A stretch of 64,000 bases of DNA from Lachnospiraceae bacterium C6A11. Lineage in GTDB: Bacteria > Bacillota > Clostridia > Lachnospirales > Lachnospiraceae. Positions 17,428 through 24,474 of this stretch are shown in pieces. The translations under genes were made by a program, and so were the position numbers. Numbering within the stretch: position 1 is the first letter of the stretch; the number at the start of each line of letters is the position of its first letter. The DNA is taken from contig JNKY01000001.1 of NCBI GenBank assembly GCA_000702245.1, positions 1 through 64,000 on the forward strand, written 5' to 3'. The notes beneath the pieces were generated by a model that saw only the letters and a list, made by a program, of their open reading frames with translations, ran no database searches and had not been told where the DNA came from.

Positions 17428-17670
17428 ACGCTGCTCGGACGAGGCTTTTCGTGGCTGGATACCGGTACGATGACAAGCCTGTTGCAGGCGGCGAACTACG
17501 TGGAAATGATCCAGACCCGCCAGGGCATCACGATCTCGGCACCGGAAGAGATAGCCTTCATCAACGGCTTCATCGACAGGGAGAAGCTGATGAAGTCGGC
17601 AGAGTTGTACGGCAAGAGCCCGTACGGCGCGCACCTGAAGGCCGTGGCTGAGGGAAGGGTGAAGTACTGA
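17428..17670 (+). pseudogene. rmlA: rmlA 3' fragment (C-terminal 80 residues)
   Basis: The frame ending at TGA 17668-17670 encodes the last 80 or so residues of RmlA (LLGRGFSWLDTGTM through the terminal AEGRVKY). It has no start and no N-terminal catalytic domain, so it is a remnant. It differs from the intact rmlA at 6551 in many residues (for example MTSLLQAANYVEMIQTRQ against [18 protein letters not shown]) and is much richer in GC. It therefore comes from a different allele, not from a local copy event. An ATG at 17470 could start a 66-residue peptide, but without the active site that would not be an enzyme. Confidence 0.9.
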
Positions 17671-17678
17671 AATCAGCC

Positions 17679-17707
17679 TTGAATAAATATCTATATGGCA
17701 ATATAAT
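17679..17707 (+). promoter_or_regulatory. Promoter for the DUF4869-like/ATPase pair
   Basis: TTGAAT (17679-17684) and TATAAT (17702-17707) are 17 bp apart, between the rmlA fragment and the DUF4869-like gene. A small hairpin, GCCGGA with TCTGGC (17741-17756) followed by four T, sits in the leader and may attenuate transcription. Confidence 0.65.
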
Positions 17708-17775
17708 GTTTCTGAGTGCTAGTTGAGCCGGGGTGTGACTGCCGGACGTGTCTGGCTTTTGTAAAGGAGATAATG

Positions 17776-18213
17776 ATGCTGCATATTTATTTCGGGAATA
17801 TGCCTGAGGCTATATATAATACAGAAGTGTATTTTCAAAATGTCTATGATGATGAATGGATTGTAGATGATTTTGCACGGGAAGTTATTAAAAGAATCGA
17901 CAAATCAGAGGTTTTGGACAGACAGGCAATAAAAAGTCCTGTGCTTGGAATTATTCCTCCGGAAAGACTCTCGGGAGGAACAAAAACATTACTTTTGATA
18001 AAGAATATGCCGGATCAGGTATTCAATGCATCGACGTGCGGAGATAACTGTGCACGTTTTATTTTGCTACTCGCCAGAGAACGTGACGTAACAATCAATC
18101 TCAGACATCTTATGGATTTTGGAAATAAAGCTTTTGAAGCCATTATTGATAATGATGGAACAAAAGTCACAAATATGGATGAGCTTCTTGCCGGGGCTTA
18201 CAAGTATATTTGA
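17776..18213 (+). CDS. DUF4869-like protein
   Basis: A 145-residue protein starting MLHIYFGNMPEAIYNTEV. The opening, the central segment PVLGIIPPERLSGGTKTLLL, and ASTCGDNCARFILLLA with INLRHLMDF match what I recall of DUF4869 proteins, which are common in gut Firmicutes and have no known function. The cysteine pair in TCGDNC is conspicuous and could be structural or catalytic. I pick ATG 17776, six bases after AAAGGAG and at the family start; ATG 17773 is equally in frame. It lies 12 nt before a P-loop protein gene, and the two probably form one operon from the 17679 promoter. Confidence 0.72.
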   Translation: MLHIYFGNMPEAIYNTEVYFQNVYDDEWIVDDFAREVIKRIDKSEVLDRQAIKSPVLGIIPPERLSGGTKTLLLIKNMPDQVFNASTCGDNCARFILLLARERDVTINLRHLMDFGNKAFEAIIDNDGTKVTNMDELLAGAYKYI

Positions 18214-18225
18214 GGAGTATAAAGC

Positions 18226-19185
18226 TTGAAGGGATCATATACTGTTAAAGTGCATAATAAACGTGTTTCTTTTACGATAGAGCTGGAAAGAAATATTACT
18301 ATCATAAGCGGAAACAGTGCTACAGGAAAAACTACGCTTGTCAATTCCATCCTGTTTTATGAAGAACTTGGAGTCAAAAGTGGCGTTTCTATTGAGAGCG
18401 ATAAAGAATGCCGTGTTTTAAGAGGGAAAAACTGGTACTCCGATCTTCAGAATATCAGTGATTCCTTTGTTTTTATAGATGAGGGAAATGAATTTATAGT
18501 TTCAAAAGAATTCGCGTCAGCAATACAAAACACTGATAACTATTATGTTTTTGTGACACGTGAGAATCTGCATCAGCTCCCGTACAGTGTCAATTCGATT
18601 CTGCAGCTAAAAAAGACCACGAGCAGGTTTAAACATACATATAACAGGACATATCCTGTGTATGATCATTTCAGCAATTTCTTATTACCTGATTCAGGTA
18701 TCGATGTTTTTATTACAGAGGATTCTAATTCGGGCTATGAGTTTTTTAAACATCTGGCTGACCGGAATGGCATACACTGCTTTTCAGCAAACGGAAAATC
18801 GAATCTTATGAATCAGATCATTGGATTGAAAGACACGCGCAATCTGGTAATTGCTGATGGTGCTGCCTTTGGAGCAAATATGGCTGAGGTTTTCAGCTTT
18901 ACAAAACGTCATTCAGACAGTATATTTTTATATATTCCTGAATCGTTTGAATGGCTGCTCCTTAGTTCTGAGATTATACACGACGGAGAAATAAAAGATA
19001 TTTTATCTGATCCATCACAATATATCGATAGCTGTAAGTATTTTAGCTGGGAACAGTATTTTACTGCGCTGTTGGAGGAAAAGACGAAGGGAACACCTGC
19101 AAAGTACAGCAAAAGAAGGCTTTCAAAATATTATCTCCAAGAGGGAAATGTGAACAAGGTCATTGATCACATAAGAGAAAAATGA
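18226..19185 (+). CDS. P-loop ATPase with TOPRIM-like C-terminal region
   Basis: A 319-residue protein with Walker A GNSATGKTT (residues 29-37) and Walker B FVFIDEGNE (residues 81-89; D85-E86). The region between them is short (about 45 residues), unlike ABC or SMC proteins. The C-terminal half has FITEDSNSGYEFF (about 163-174, acidic E165-D166) and LVIADGAAFG (207-216), placed like the E and D motifs of a TOPRIM domain, though the second aspartate of DxD is not evident. IPESFEWLLL (238-247) is distinctive. The start is TTG 18226, with GGAG nine bases upstream. It follows the DUF4869-like gene by 12 nt. Similar proteins may be mislabelled translation initiation factor 2 because of the P-loop. 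Confidence 0.7.
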   Translation: MKGSYTVKVHNKRVSFTIELERNITIISGNSATGKTTLVNSILFYEELGVKSGVSIESDKECRVLRGKNWYSDLQNISDSFVFIDEGNEFIVSKEFASAIQNTDNYYVFVTRENLHQLPYSVNSILQLKKTTSRFKHTYNRTYPVYDHFSNFLLPDSGIDVFITEDSNSGYEFFKHLADRNGIHCFSANGKSNLMNQIIGLKDTRNLVIADGAAFGANMAEVFSFTKRHSDSIFLYIPESFEWLLLSSEIIHDGEIKDILSDPSQYIDSCKYFSWEQYFTALLEEKTKGTPAKYSKRRLSKYYLQEGNVNKVIDHIREK

Positions 19186-19212
19186 TATAAGTAAACTTGA
19201 AAAGGAATCGAT

Positions 19213-19938
19213 ATGAAGAAGACCAGTATACGTGCGAAGCACCTGGATTTCATTTTAATAGATATGTTATGCATCCTGTCGATGCTTTGGCTGTCCTATG
19301 TACTGTGGATACCGGAGGCCAGGAGACGATCGACGGAATTCCGGTGATCTACAGGGACGAGATCCTTGAGTACTGTAAGCAGAACGTCGTGGATGAAGTG
19401 TACATCATGGCGGCCCGCAAGGATACGGACAAGCTGTCAAATATGTTCCTGTCGATGGGCATCACGGTGCACCTGACGCTGGACGTTTTCATAAGAAATA
19501 TGCCGAATGCGCACGTTGACAACGTGAACGGCTACACGGTTCTGACCGCGGGTATCGATACGATCACCATCGGCCAGCAGCTGGTGAAGAGGGCATTTGA
19601 TATAGTTGTTGGTTCGATAGGGCTGATCTTTACAGGGCTTCTGACCCTGTTCATCGCGCCGATCATCAAGAAGCAGTCGCCGGGACCTGTATTTTTCTCG
19701 CAGATCCGCGTGGGCAGGAACGGACGAAAGTTCAAAATGTACAAGTTCCGATCGATGTATATGGATGCGTCCGGGACTTACCGGAATGTGGCAGACCTCC
19801 GGGCGTTCGGACATCACCGACTTCGAGGAGATCGTGCAGCTCGACAACGAATACATCCGCAACTTCAGCCTCGGGCTGGATGTGAAGATCATCTTCAAGA
19901 CCTTCTTCGCTGTATTCGCGATGAAAGGGTCGAAATAA
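19213..19938 (+). pseudogene. Sugar-1-phosphate transferase copy with two internal deletions
   Basis: The copy starts at ATG 19213 like the intact gene at 11655 (MKKTSIRAKHLDF), but after about 36 codons jumps to sequence matching 12312 onward. It later skips a further 236 bp (12771-13006 of the intact gene). Both joins are at short shared words (CCGGAG and GATGCG). Each join shifts the frame, and the lost second segment contains the catalytic core with TSIDEFPQ. The remaining middle and 3' parts are nearly identical to the intact gene. An open frame across 19197-19961 exists only because the frames happen to join; it does not encode a transferase. Confidence 0.93.
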
Positions 19939-19981
19939 ACTTTTCATACAATAATTTCTAAGATATCAAACGAGAAGCGAC

Positions 19982-20019
19982 AAAAGCGTAACAAAATCAT
20001 AGATTTTGCTACGCTTTTT
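19982..20019. terminator. Terminator closing the accessory island
   Basis: AAAAGCGTA pairs with TACGCTTTT, and inside it CAAAATC pairs with GATTTTG. A- and T-tracts on either side suggest it works in both directions, serving the plus-strand relic and the minus-strand radical SAM gene. Confidence 0.8.
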
Positions 20020-20047
20020 ATAAAGGTGAAAAATATTATAAGCTATT

Positions 20048-20707
20048 TCATTCCTCGAAAGGCCTTATTCTTAGTGTAACGCCAAGCTCGTCGCAGATCT
20101 TCCGGCAGATGGCTATCTTTTCTTCCGGCATAACCTTTTCAACAACTGTCATAACAACATTTGGAACGTATCTTTTGGCAAGAACAGCGAATTCCTTCAG
20201 GGCCTCGTAGGATTTAAGTCCGAATCGTGAGCGGGTAAGCTCGTAGAACTCATCTGCATTCGGAGCATTTAAAGAAATAGATATGGTATTTACCCTTCCG
20301 GAAAGCTCCGGGGTGATATCGCGGCCGTAGATCAGGTTTGCGAGTCCTATGGTATTGATCCTGACCTTCAGATCGGGATAGGTCTGCTTCAGGGTATCGA
20401 TCACTGTGCAGACGTCCGAGAGGCGCTCCAGAGGCTCTCCGAAGCCGCAGAAGACCAGCTCGTTGATCTTACTAAGGTCATACTTCGAAAAGAGCTCGAG
20501 GACTGATTCAAGACTTGGATCGCCGTGCTTAAACCAGAGATTATTGTCCTCCTGCAGCTCCTTGGTGTGTCGAAGACAGAAGACGCAGTTACATGGACAG
20601 CGGTTTGTCATATTCACATATATATTTTTCCCGGTCAGATCGCCGCTCTTTGAGATATCGAGATATCCTTCACTTCCAACCTTACCGGTCACAGTATATA
20701 AAATCAT
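20048..20707 (-). CDS. Radical SAM protein (TatD-linked type)
   Basis: The 219-residue protein has the radical SAM cluster motif as NRCPCNCVFC (Cx3Cx2C, about residues 36-43), ELVFCGFGEP for the GGE-like strand, and ISISLNAPNADEFY near residue 145. Size and motifs fit the small TatD-family-linked radical SAM group, whose substrate is unknown. The stop is in the shared terminator region and the start is two bases from the pyridoxamine kinase stop, so it belongs to the minus-strand operon with pdxY and the transporter. The next genes suggest vitamin metabolism, but a direct link is not shown. Confidence 0.85.
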   Translation of the reverse strand: MILYTVTGKVGSEGYLDISKSGDLTGKNIYVNMTNRCPCNCVFCLRHTKELQEDNNLWFKHGDPSLESVLELFSKYDLSKINELVFCGFGEPLERLSDVCTVIDTLKQTYPDLKVRINTIGLANLIYGRDITPELSGRVNTISISLNAPNADEFYELTRSRFGLKSYEALKEFAVLAKRYVPNVVMTVVEKVMPEEKIAICRKICDELGVTLRIRPFEE

Positions 20708-20709
20708 CG

Positions 20710-21540
20710 TTAGTCCTCCAGTAGATCTTTCATAAACATTTCAAAGCAGAGTCCCCAATGAGACGGAACCTGGTTGTCTTCGCAGTATTTGATGCATTTT
20801 GAAGCGAATTCAGCGGCCTTTCTGACGGAGTCATAGAAACTATGGCCGTTCATATACATTCCGGCGATAACAGAGCTGATGATATCGCCTGTGCCGCTTC
20901 GGTCCTCGCCGATCCTGTCGACCATGACGATCTGCGGATCCTCGCCCTTGGAGTAAATATAATTCATGATCTGCTTTTTATGGAACGGAATACCGGTCAC
21001 CACTATATGCTCCGGGCCTTTCTCCGAAAGCGTCTGACACATATCATGAAGCTCGTCCGTACTGAACTTGCCGTTTCCGTAATCAACGTCCAGGATCGTA
21101 CAGAGCTCTGTAAGATTAGGAGTAATGATGGTGGCGAATTTGACCAGCTCCTTCATCTTTTCACACATTTCCGGAGTGTAGGTCTTGTACAGCTGGCCGT
21201 AATCACCCATGACGGGATCGATAAGTATAACGCTTTTGTCGGTCTTGAATGTCTGAATAAAATCAATAACTATATCGACCTGTTCCTTCGAACCCAGAAA
21301 GCCGGTAGCGATTCCGTCGAATTCCAATTTCAGATTCTTGTAGGTCTGAATATACTCGCTCATTTTCGGCGTATAATCATCAAAGTAGAATTCCGGGAAC
21401 TGGGTATGTGCGGACAGAATTGCTGTCGGAATACTGACCGCCTGTATTTTCATAGCTGATATTATGGGCGCCATTACTGCGATGGAACATCGTCCAAAGC
21501 CCGTAATATCATTTATAAGTGCCATCTTTTTCTGTTTCAT
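20710..21540 (-). CDS. pdxY: Pyridoxamine kinase
   Basis: A ribokinase-like kinase of 276 residues. Family features are INDITGFGRCSI near the N-terminus, ILSAHTQFPEFYF, LIDPVMGDYG, ITPNLTELC and the catalytic GTGD loop in GEDRSGTGDIISSV. It would phosphorylate pyridoxamine, pyridoxal or pyridoxine to the 5'-phosphate for PLP salvage. HMP kinases (ThiD) share the fold, but IVTGIPFHK and the overall length favour the PdxY group. It lies between the radical SAM gene and a CytX-like transporter, all on the minus strand. An internal ATG six codons in (MALIND) is a possible alternative start. Confidence 0.87.
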   Translation of the reverse strand: MKQKKMALINDITGFGRCSIAVMAPIISAMKIQAVSIPTAILSAHTQFPEFYFDDYTPKMSEYIQTYKNLKLEFDGIATGFLGSKEQVDIVIDFIQTFKTDKSVILIDPVMGDYGQLYKTYTPEMCEKMKELVKFATIITPNLTELCTILDVDYGNGKFSTDELHDMCQTLSEKGPEHIVVTGIPFHKKQIMNYIYSKGEDPQIVMVDRIGEDRSGTGDIISSVIAGMYMNGHSFYDSVRKAAEFASKCIKYCEDNQVPSHWGLCFEMFMKDLLED

Positions 21541-21571
21541 TTTCTTATTTCTCCGTCATCACAATTATAGA

Positions 21572-22801
21572 TTATGCCAGCTTCTTAACAGGTGTATGAA
21601 CTCTCAGTGCGATCTTTCTTAAAACAACCGTTATAAATACGGTTATGATCATATTTGGGATCGTATACCCTATTACTGTATCATAATTCATAAGAATGCG
21701 GTAGATGATAAATCCTAAGATCCATGCAGCACTTGCAACTCCGTCGACCTTGATATCGGTCTTCTTATGTCCGAGCACAAACTGATCGGCTATCTGAACT
21801 GAGATCATCGGTGCAAATACAGAACCTATAAAATACAGGAAGCCGGTTATATTTTCCATAGGAAATACAATTGCTCCGATCGTTCCGATCACCGTATCAA
21901 CGATTCCCGGGAGATTGGCCTTTATACGCTGTCTGAAGCCAGGTCTTCCTTCCGGTTCGGCAGGTATCTTATCCTCAGGGTACAGTGCGAAAGCTGACTG
22001 GTTGCAGGAGAAGGCATCGATAAAGTTGGTTGTAACACATGAAAATACGATGATGAAAAGACCTGCAACGCCGAAGCCTGCCTTAAGCATTATCTGATCT
22101 ATTTGTGTTTCATGAGTGATAACTGCAGCGCCAAGTCCGATCACATACATCCATATGCTGGCCAAGGTATAGGTTGCGCATGCCGAGAAAGTAGTTTTTA
22201 CAGGCTTCTTGGCTTTATATGTGTAGTCGGCGATCATAGGTATCCATGAAAGAGGCATTGCGATTGAAAGCTCTAAGCCCTGGCCGAATGAAAGTATTTC
22301 ACCTGCACTCGCAGCGGATGTTCCTTTATTTTTAATTCCAGAAAAGATTATAACCGATAAAATTGCAGTGAGCAGTAGAAGCAGTACCATTACGACGATA
22401 TTTAATTTGTCTCTATGCTTTAAGCCGAGCAGGATCCAGGCTATCGTCAGGACGCCTATGATAATGCACCACCAGGTCTGGCCAAGGTTAAGGATGCCCT
22501 GAGCGGAGATTGATGCATCGAAGATCATTATTCCCTGCCAGCCTACGAGCTGGATGATATTTAATATTGCAAAGAAAAAGCTTCCGTATTTTCCGAAGGA
22601 TAAGGCCGATGACCTCATGGAACCTTCCTTATTCTTGACACCGATTATACCGGCAAGCATCAGAAGCAGGAATCCAATAAGATGACCTAAAACAATAACT
22701 ATAAGACCATATACAAGTCCGAGACTTTCCAGGCATGCACCTGTAAGTATTTCGGCGATTGATATAGCTGCGCCGAACCAGATCAGAGATACACGAGACA
22801 T
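21572..22801 (-). CDS. cytX: CytX-like NCS1 transporter
   Basis: A 409-residue integral membrane protein of the cytosine/purine/thiamine-precursor NCS1 family with about 11-12 helices. The opening SLIWFGAAISIAEILTGACL, the VGWQGIMIFDASISAQG segment and PLSWIPMIADYTYKAKKP match CytX proteins, usually annotated as hydroxymethylpyrimidine transporters. Here it precedes a pyridoxamine kinase gene by about 30 nt and no TPP riboswitch motif is visible upstream, so the true cargo may be a vitamin B6 vitamer. A good AGGAGG-like site precedes the start (CAT at 22799-22801). Confidence 0.85.
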   Translation of the reverse strand: MSRVSLIWFGAAISIAEILTGACLESLGLVYGLIVIVLGHLIGFLLLMLAGIIGVKNKEGSMRSSALSFGKYGSFFFAILNIIQLVGWQGIMIFDASISAQGILNLGQTWWCIIIGVLTIAWILLGLKHRDKLNIVVMVLLLLLTAILSVIIFSGIKNKGTSAASAGEILSFGQGLELSIAMPLSWIPMIADYTYKAKKPVKTTFSACATYTLASIWMYVIGLGAAVITHETQIDQIMLKAGFGVAGLFIIVFSCVTTNFIDAFSCNQSAFALYPEDKIPAEPEGRPGFRQRIKANLPGIVDTVIGTIGAIVFPMENITGFLYFIGSVFAPMISVQIADQFVLGHKKTDIKVDGVASAAWILGFIIYRILMNYDTVIGYTIPNMIITVFITVVLRKIALRVHTPVKKLA

Positions 22802-22868
22802 TACATTTGTCCTCCTTATAAAAAACTGTGTAGCATATGCTTTTTATAAGTCGGTATTATATTTCATG

Positions 22869-22916
22869 TCTGGTCTGATTAAAATGGCCAATTTAAGAAA
22901 ATTCAATAAGACCAGA
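22869..22916 (-). promoter_or_regulatory. Candidate operator with TGGTCT repeats upstream of cytX-pdxY
   Basis: TCTGGTCT (22869-22876) and AGACCAGA (22909-22916) form an 8-bp inverted repeat. On the plus strand TGGTCTGATT (22871) is also repeated 14 bp later as TGGCCAATTT (22885). Two direct repeats plus an inverted repeat of a TGG(A/T)C word resemble sites bound by MocR-type PdxR regulators of vitamin B6 genes. No regulator gene is in the window. Confidence 0.45.
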
Positions 22917-23105
22917 TTTGCGAGGGCTTTATAAATGATAGGGCGCCATAATTGAGTACGTTAGTAAACAATTATATTGCGATTGTTTTCGTAAATATGA
23001 TAAAATATCGTGTAGAATCGTGTTGTATATACGGACTGAAATGTCTGAAAGCAGTTGACAGTATTTGGAATATCGGAAAACTCCGAAGAGGAAGGAATTC
23101 TGCAC

Positions 23106-24185
23106 ATGATTAAAGAATTGATCATTCAAAACTGGGAAAATATATTGGTTCTTCTGGCGTTTGCTATTCTGCTCAGAACAACTGTATTTTTGGATAAGAG
23201 GACAATACTGCGCATGTATGCACTGATACTTGCGTTATTTATCTTCTCAATGATCGTGTTCTTAGAGTTTTCATTGGAGAACCTTGATGAGATGCCAAAG
23301 CTTCGTCTCGTACTGATGGCCATCCGATATAGCACAACGCCTTTTATTATTGCGTTTATTATTTATACTCTTGGCAAATACGTGCACTGGGGCGTATTTG
23401 TTCCTGCTATAATCCTCGTTATATTAGATATAATCTCAATCTTTACGGGAATTGTTTTCTCACTGAACAGTGAAGGAGAGCTTGAGCGAGGGCCGTTAGG
23501 ATATCTTCCGTATATCATGGTAGGCGTGTATTCCGCACTGCTTGTTTACCTGCTGCTTAAACGCAGCAACAAACGTCCGGAGGAAATTTTTCCGGTTGCT
23601 TTTCTTTGCTTTGCGTTTGCGTCAGGACTCATCCTTCCCTTTGTACTCGGGAAGGACTATCAGAAAATATTCTGTGTAACCATTACCATAGCACTTTTTG
23701 TATATTATGTATTTTTAATCCTTCAGTCTGCGGAAAAGGATCCTCTTACCGGACTCTTAAACCGTCAGTCGTTTTATGCTGCCACCAGCAATGATTCAAA
23801 GGATAAGAATGCCCTGATCCTGATCGATATGAATGGCCTGAAAGCAATAAATGATAAGGAAGGCCATGTAGCAGGAGATAAGGCGCTGGAAACTCTGGCC
23901 TATTGTTTCATAAAGGCGACTACCTCGAGAGAGGCCGTTTACAGAGTCGGTGGAGATGAATTCATAATAGTCTGCAGGAAGGCCTCTGAGGATGATGTTC
24001 GTAAGCTTATCGAGCGCATCCGGGAAAAGCTTGCTGAGACAAAATACCATTGCGCTATCGGATACAGCTATAGTTCCAGCGGGAATAAGGATATCGATGA
24101 GATGTTTAAAGTGGCGGACGAAATGATGTATAAAGATAAGATGGAATATTATTCTTTACCGGGAAATGAAAAATACCGTGGATAG
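23106..24185 (+). CDS. Membrane-anchored GGDEF diguanylate cyclase
   Basis: The N-terminal half (about residues 10-215) has six to seven membrane helices. The C-terminal half is a GGDEF domain beginning DPLTGLLNRQSFY, with an intact active site in YRVGGDEFIIV. The domain makes cyclic di-GMP from two GTP. No RxxD inhibitory site is visible five residues before the motif. I place the start at ATG 23106 (MIKELIIQNWEN), which follows AGGAAGGA; an upstream ATG-like start at 23055 is less likely. The gene is on its own transcription unit, ending at a terminator near 24206. Confidence 0.88.
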   Translation: MIKELIIQNWENILVLLAFAILLRTTVFLDKRTILRMYALILALFIFSMIVFLEFSLENLDEMPKLRLVLMAIRYSTTPFIIAFIIYTLGKYVHWGVFVPAIILVILDIISIFTGIVFSLNSEGELERGPLGYLPYIMVGVYSALLVYLLLKRSNKRPEEIFPVAFLCFAFASGLILPFVLGKDYQKIFCVTITIALFVYYVFLILQSAEKDPLTGLLNRQSFYAATSNDSKDKNALILIDMNGLKAINDKEGHVAGDKALETLAYCFIKATTSREAVYRVGGDEFIIVCRKASEDDVRKLIERIREKLAETKYHCAIGYSYSSSGNKDIDEMFKVADEMMYKDKMEYYSLPGNEKYRG

Positions 24186-24205
24186 TAATAGAACATGTAT
24201 AAACG

Positions 24206-24240
24206 AAAAGGAGTATGGATCATTCCGTGCTCCTTTTATT
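24206..24240 (+). terminator. Terminator after the GGDEF gene
   Basis: AAAAGGAG with CTCCTTTT extended by TATGGA with TCCGTG (wobble pairs) gives a 14-bp stem with a 4-nt loop and a T-rich end. Confidence 0.85.
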
Positions 24241-24318
24241 ATTGCTGCTTTGTCTTCCGGGCAATGATCTCATCAATGACTCTGATCCTGAAGCCATACC
24301 TGTTTTTAATAATAAGTA

Positions 24319-24347
24319 TTGACAAATGTAAGCGCTTACATTACACT
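24319..24347 (+). promoter_or_regulatory. Promoter with palindromic operator in the spacer (ferredoxin-PFOR operon)
   Basis: TTGACA (24319-24324) and TACACT (24342-24347) are 17 bp apart, and the spacer holds the perfect palindrome TGTAAGCGCTTACA (24327-24340). The palindrome fits both a LacI-family uronate-regulator site and the cre consensus TGWAANCGNTNWCA. The same promoter-plus-operator block is at 34160 upstream of kdgK. A repressor bound here would block RNA polymerase directly. Confidence 0.88.
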
Positions 24348-24365
24348 ATTATTACACTCGAGCAA

Positions 24366-24410
24366 TATTGATAGGGCTTATGATTTTTGAAATCGTAGGC
24401 TCTATCAATA
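24366..24410 (+). other. 21-bp leader hairpin
   Basis: Positions 24366-24386 pair with 24390-24410 over 21 base pairs (three G-U) around a 3-nt loop, starting TATTGATAG and ending CTATCAATA. No T-run follows, so it is not a terminator. It lies in the leader of the ferredoxin-PFOR operon and could stabilise the transcript or be a protein-binding site. Confidence 0.7.
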
Positions 24411-24474
24411 AAAATAAGGGAGTATAATTAATCCTTACAACGGGGTTATGAAACAAGAGACAAGGAGATGGCAT

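Noticed and set aside
13447-19185. Retron, CBASS or toxin-antitoxin assignment for the island
   Set aside because: No reverse transcriptase, nucleotide cyclase or recognised toxin fold is visible in any island protein.
19197-19961. Open reading frame of 254 codons across the transferase copy
   Set aside because: The frame joins three out-of-register pieces; the true start at 19213 stops after about 42 codons, and the catalytic core is deleted.
22802-23050. TPP riboswitch upstream of cytX
   Set aside because: I looked for the conserved CUGAGA and GAUAAUGCCAGCG-type words on the minus strand and did not see them.
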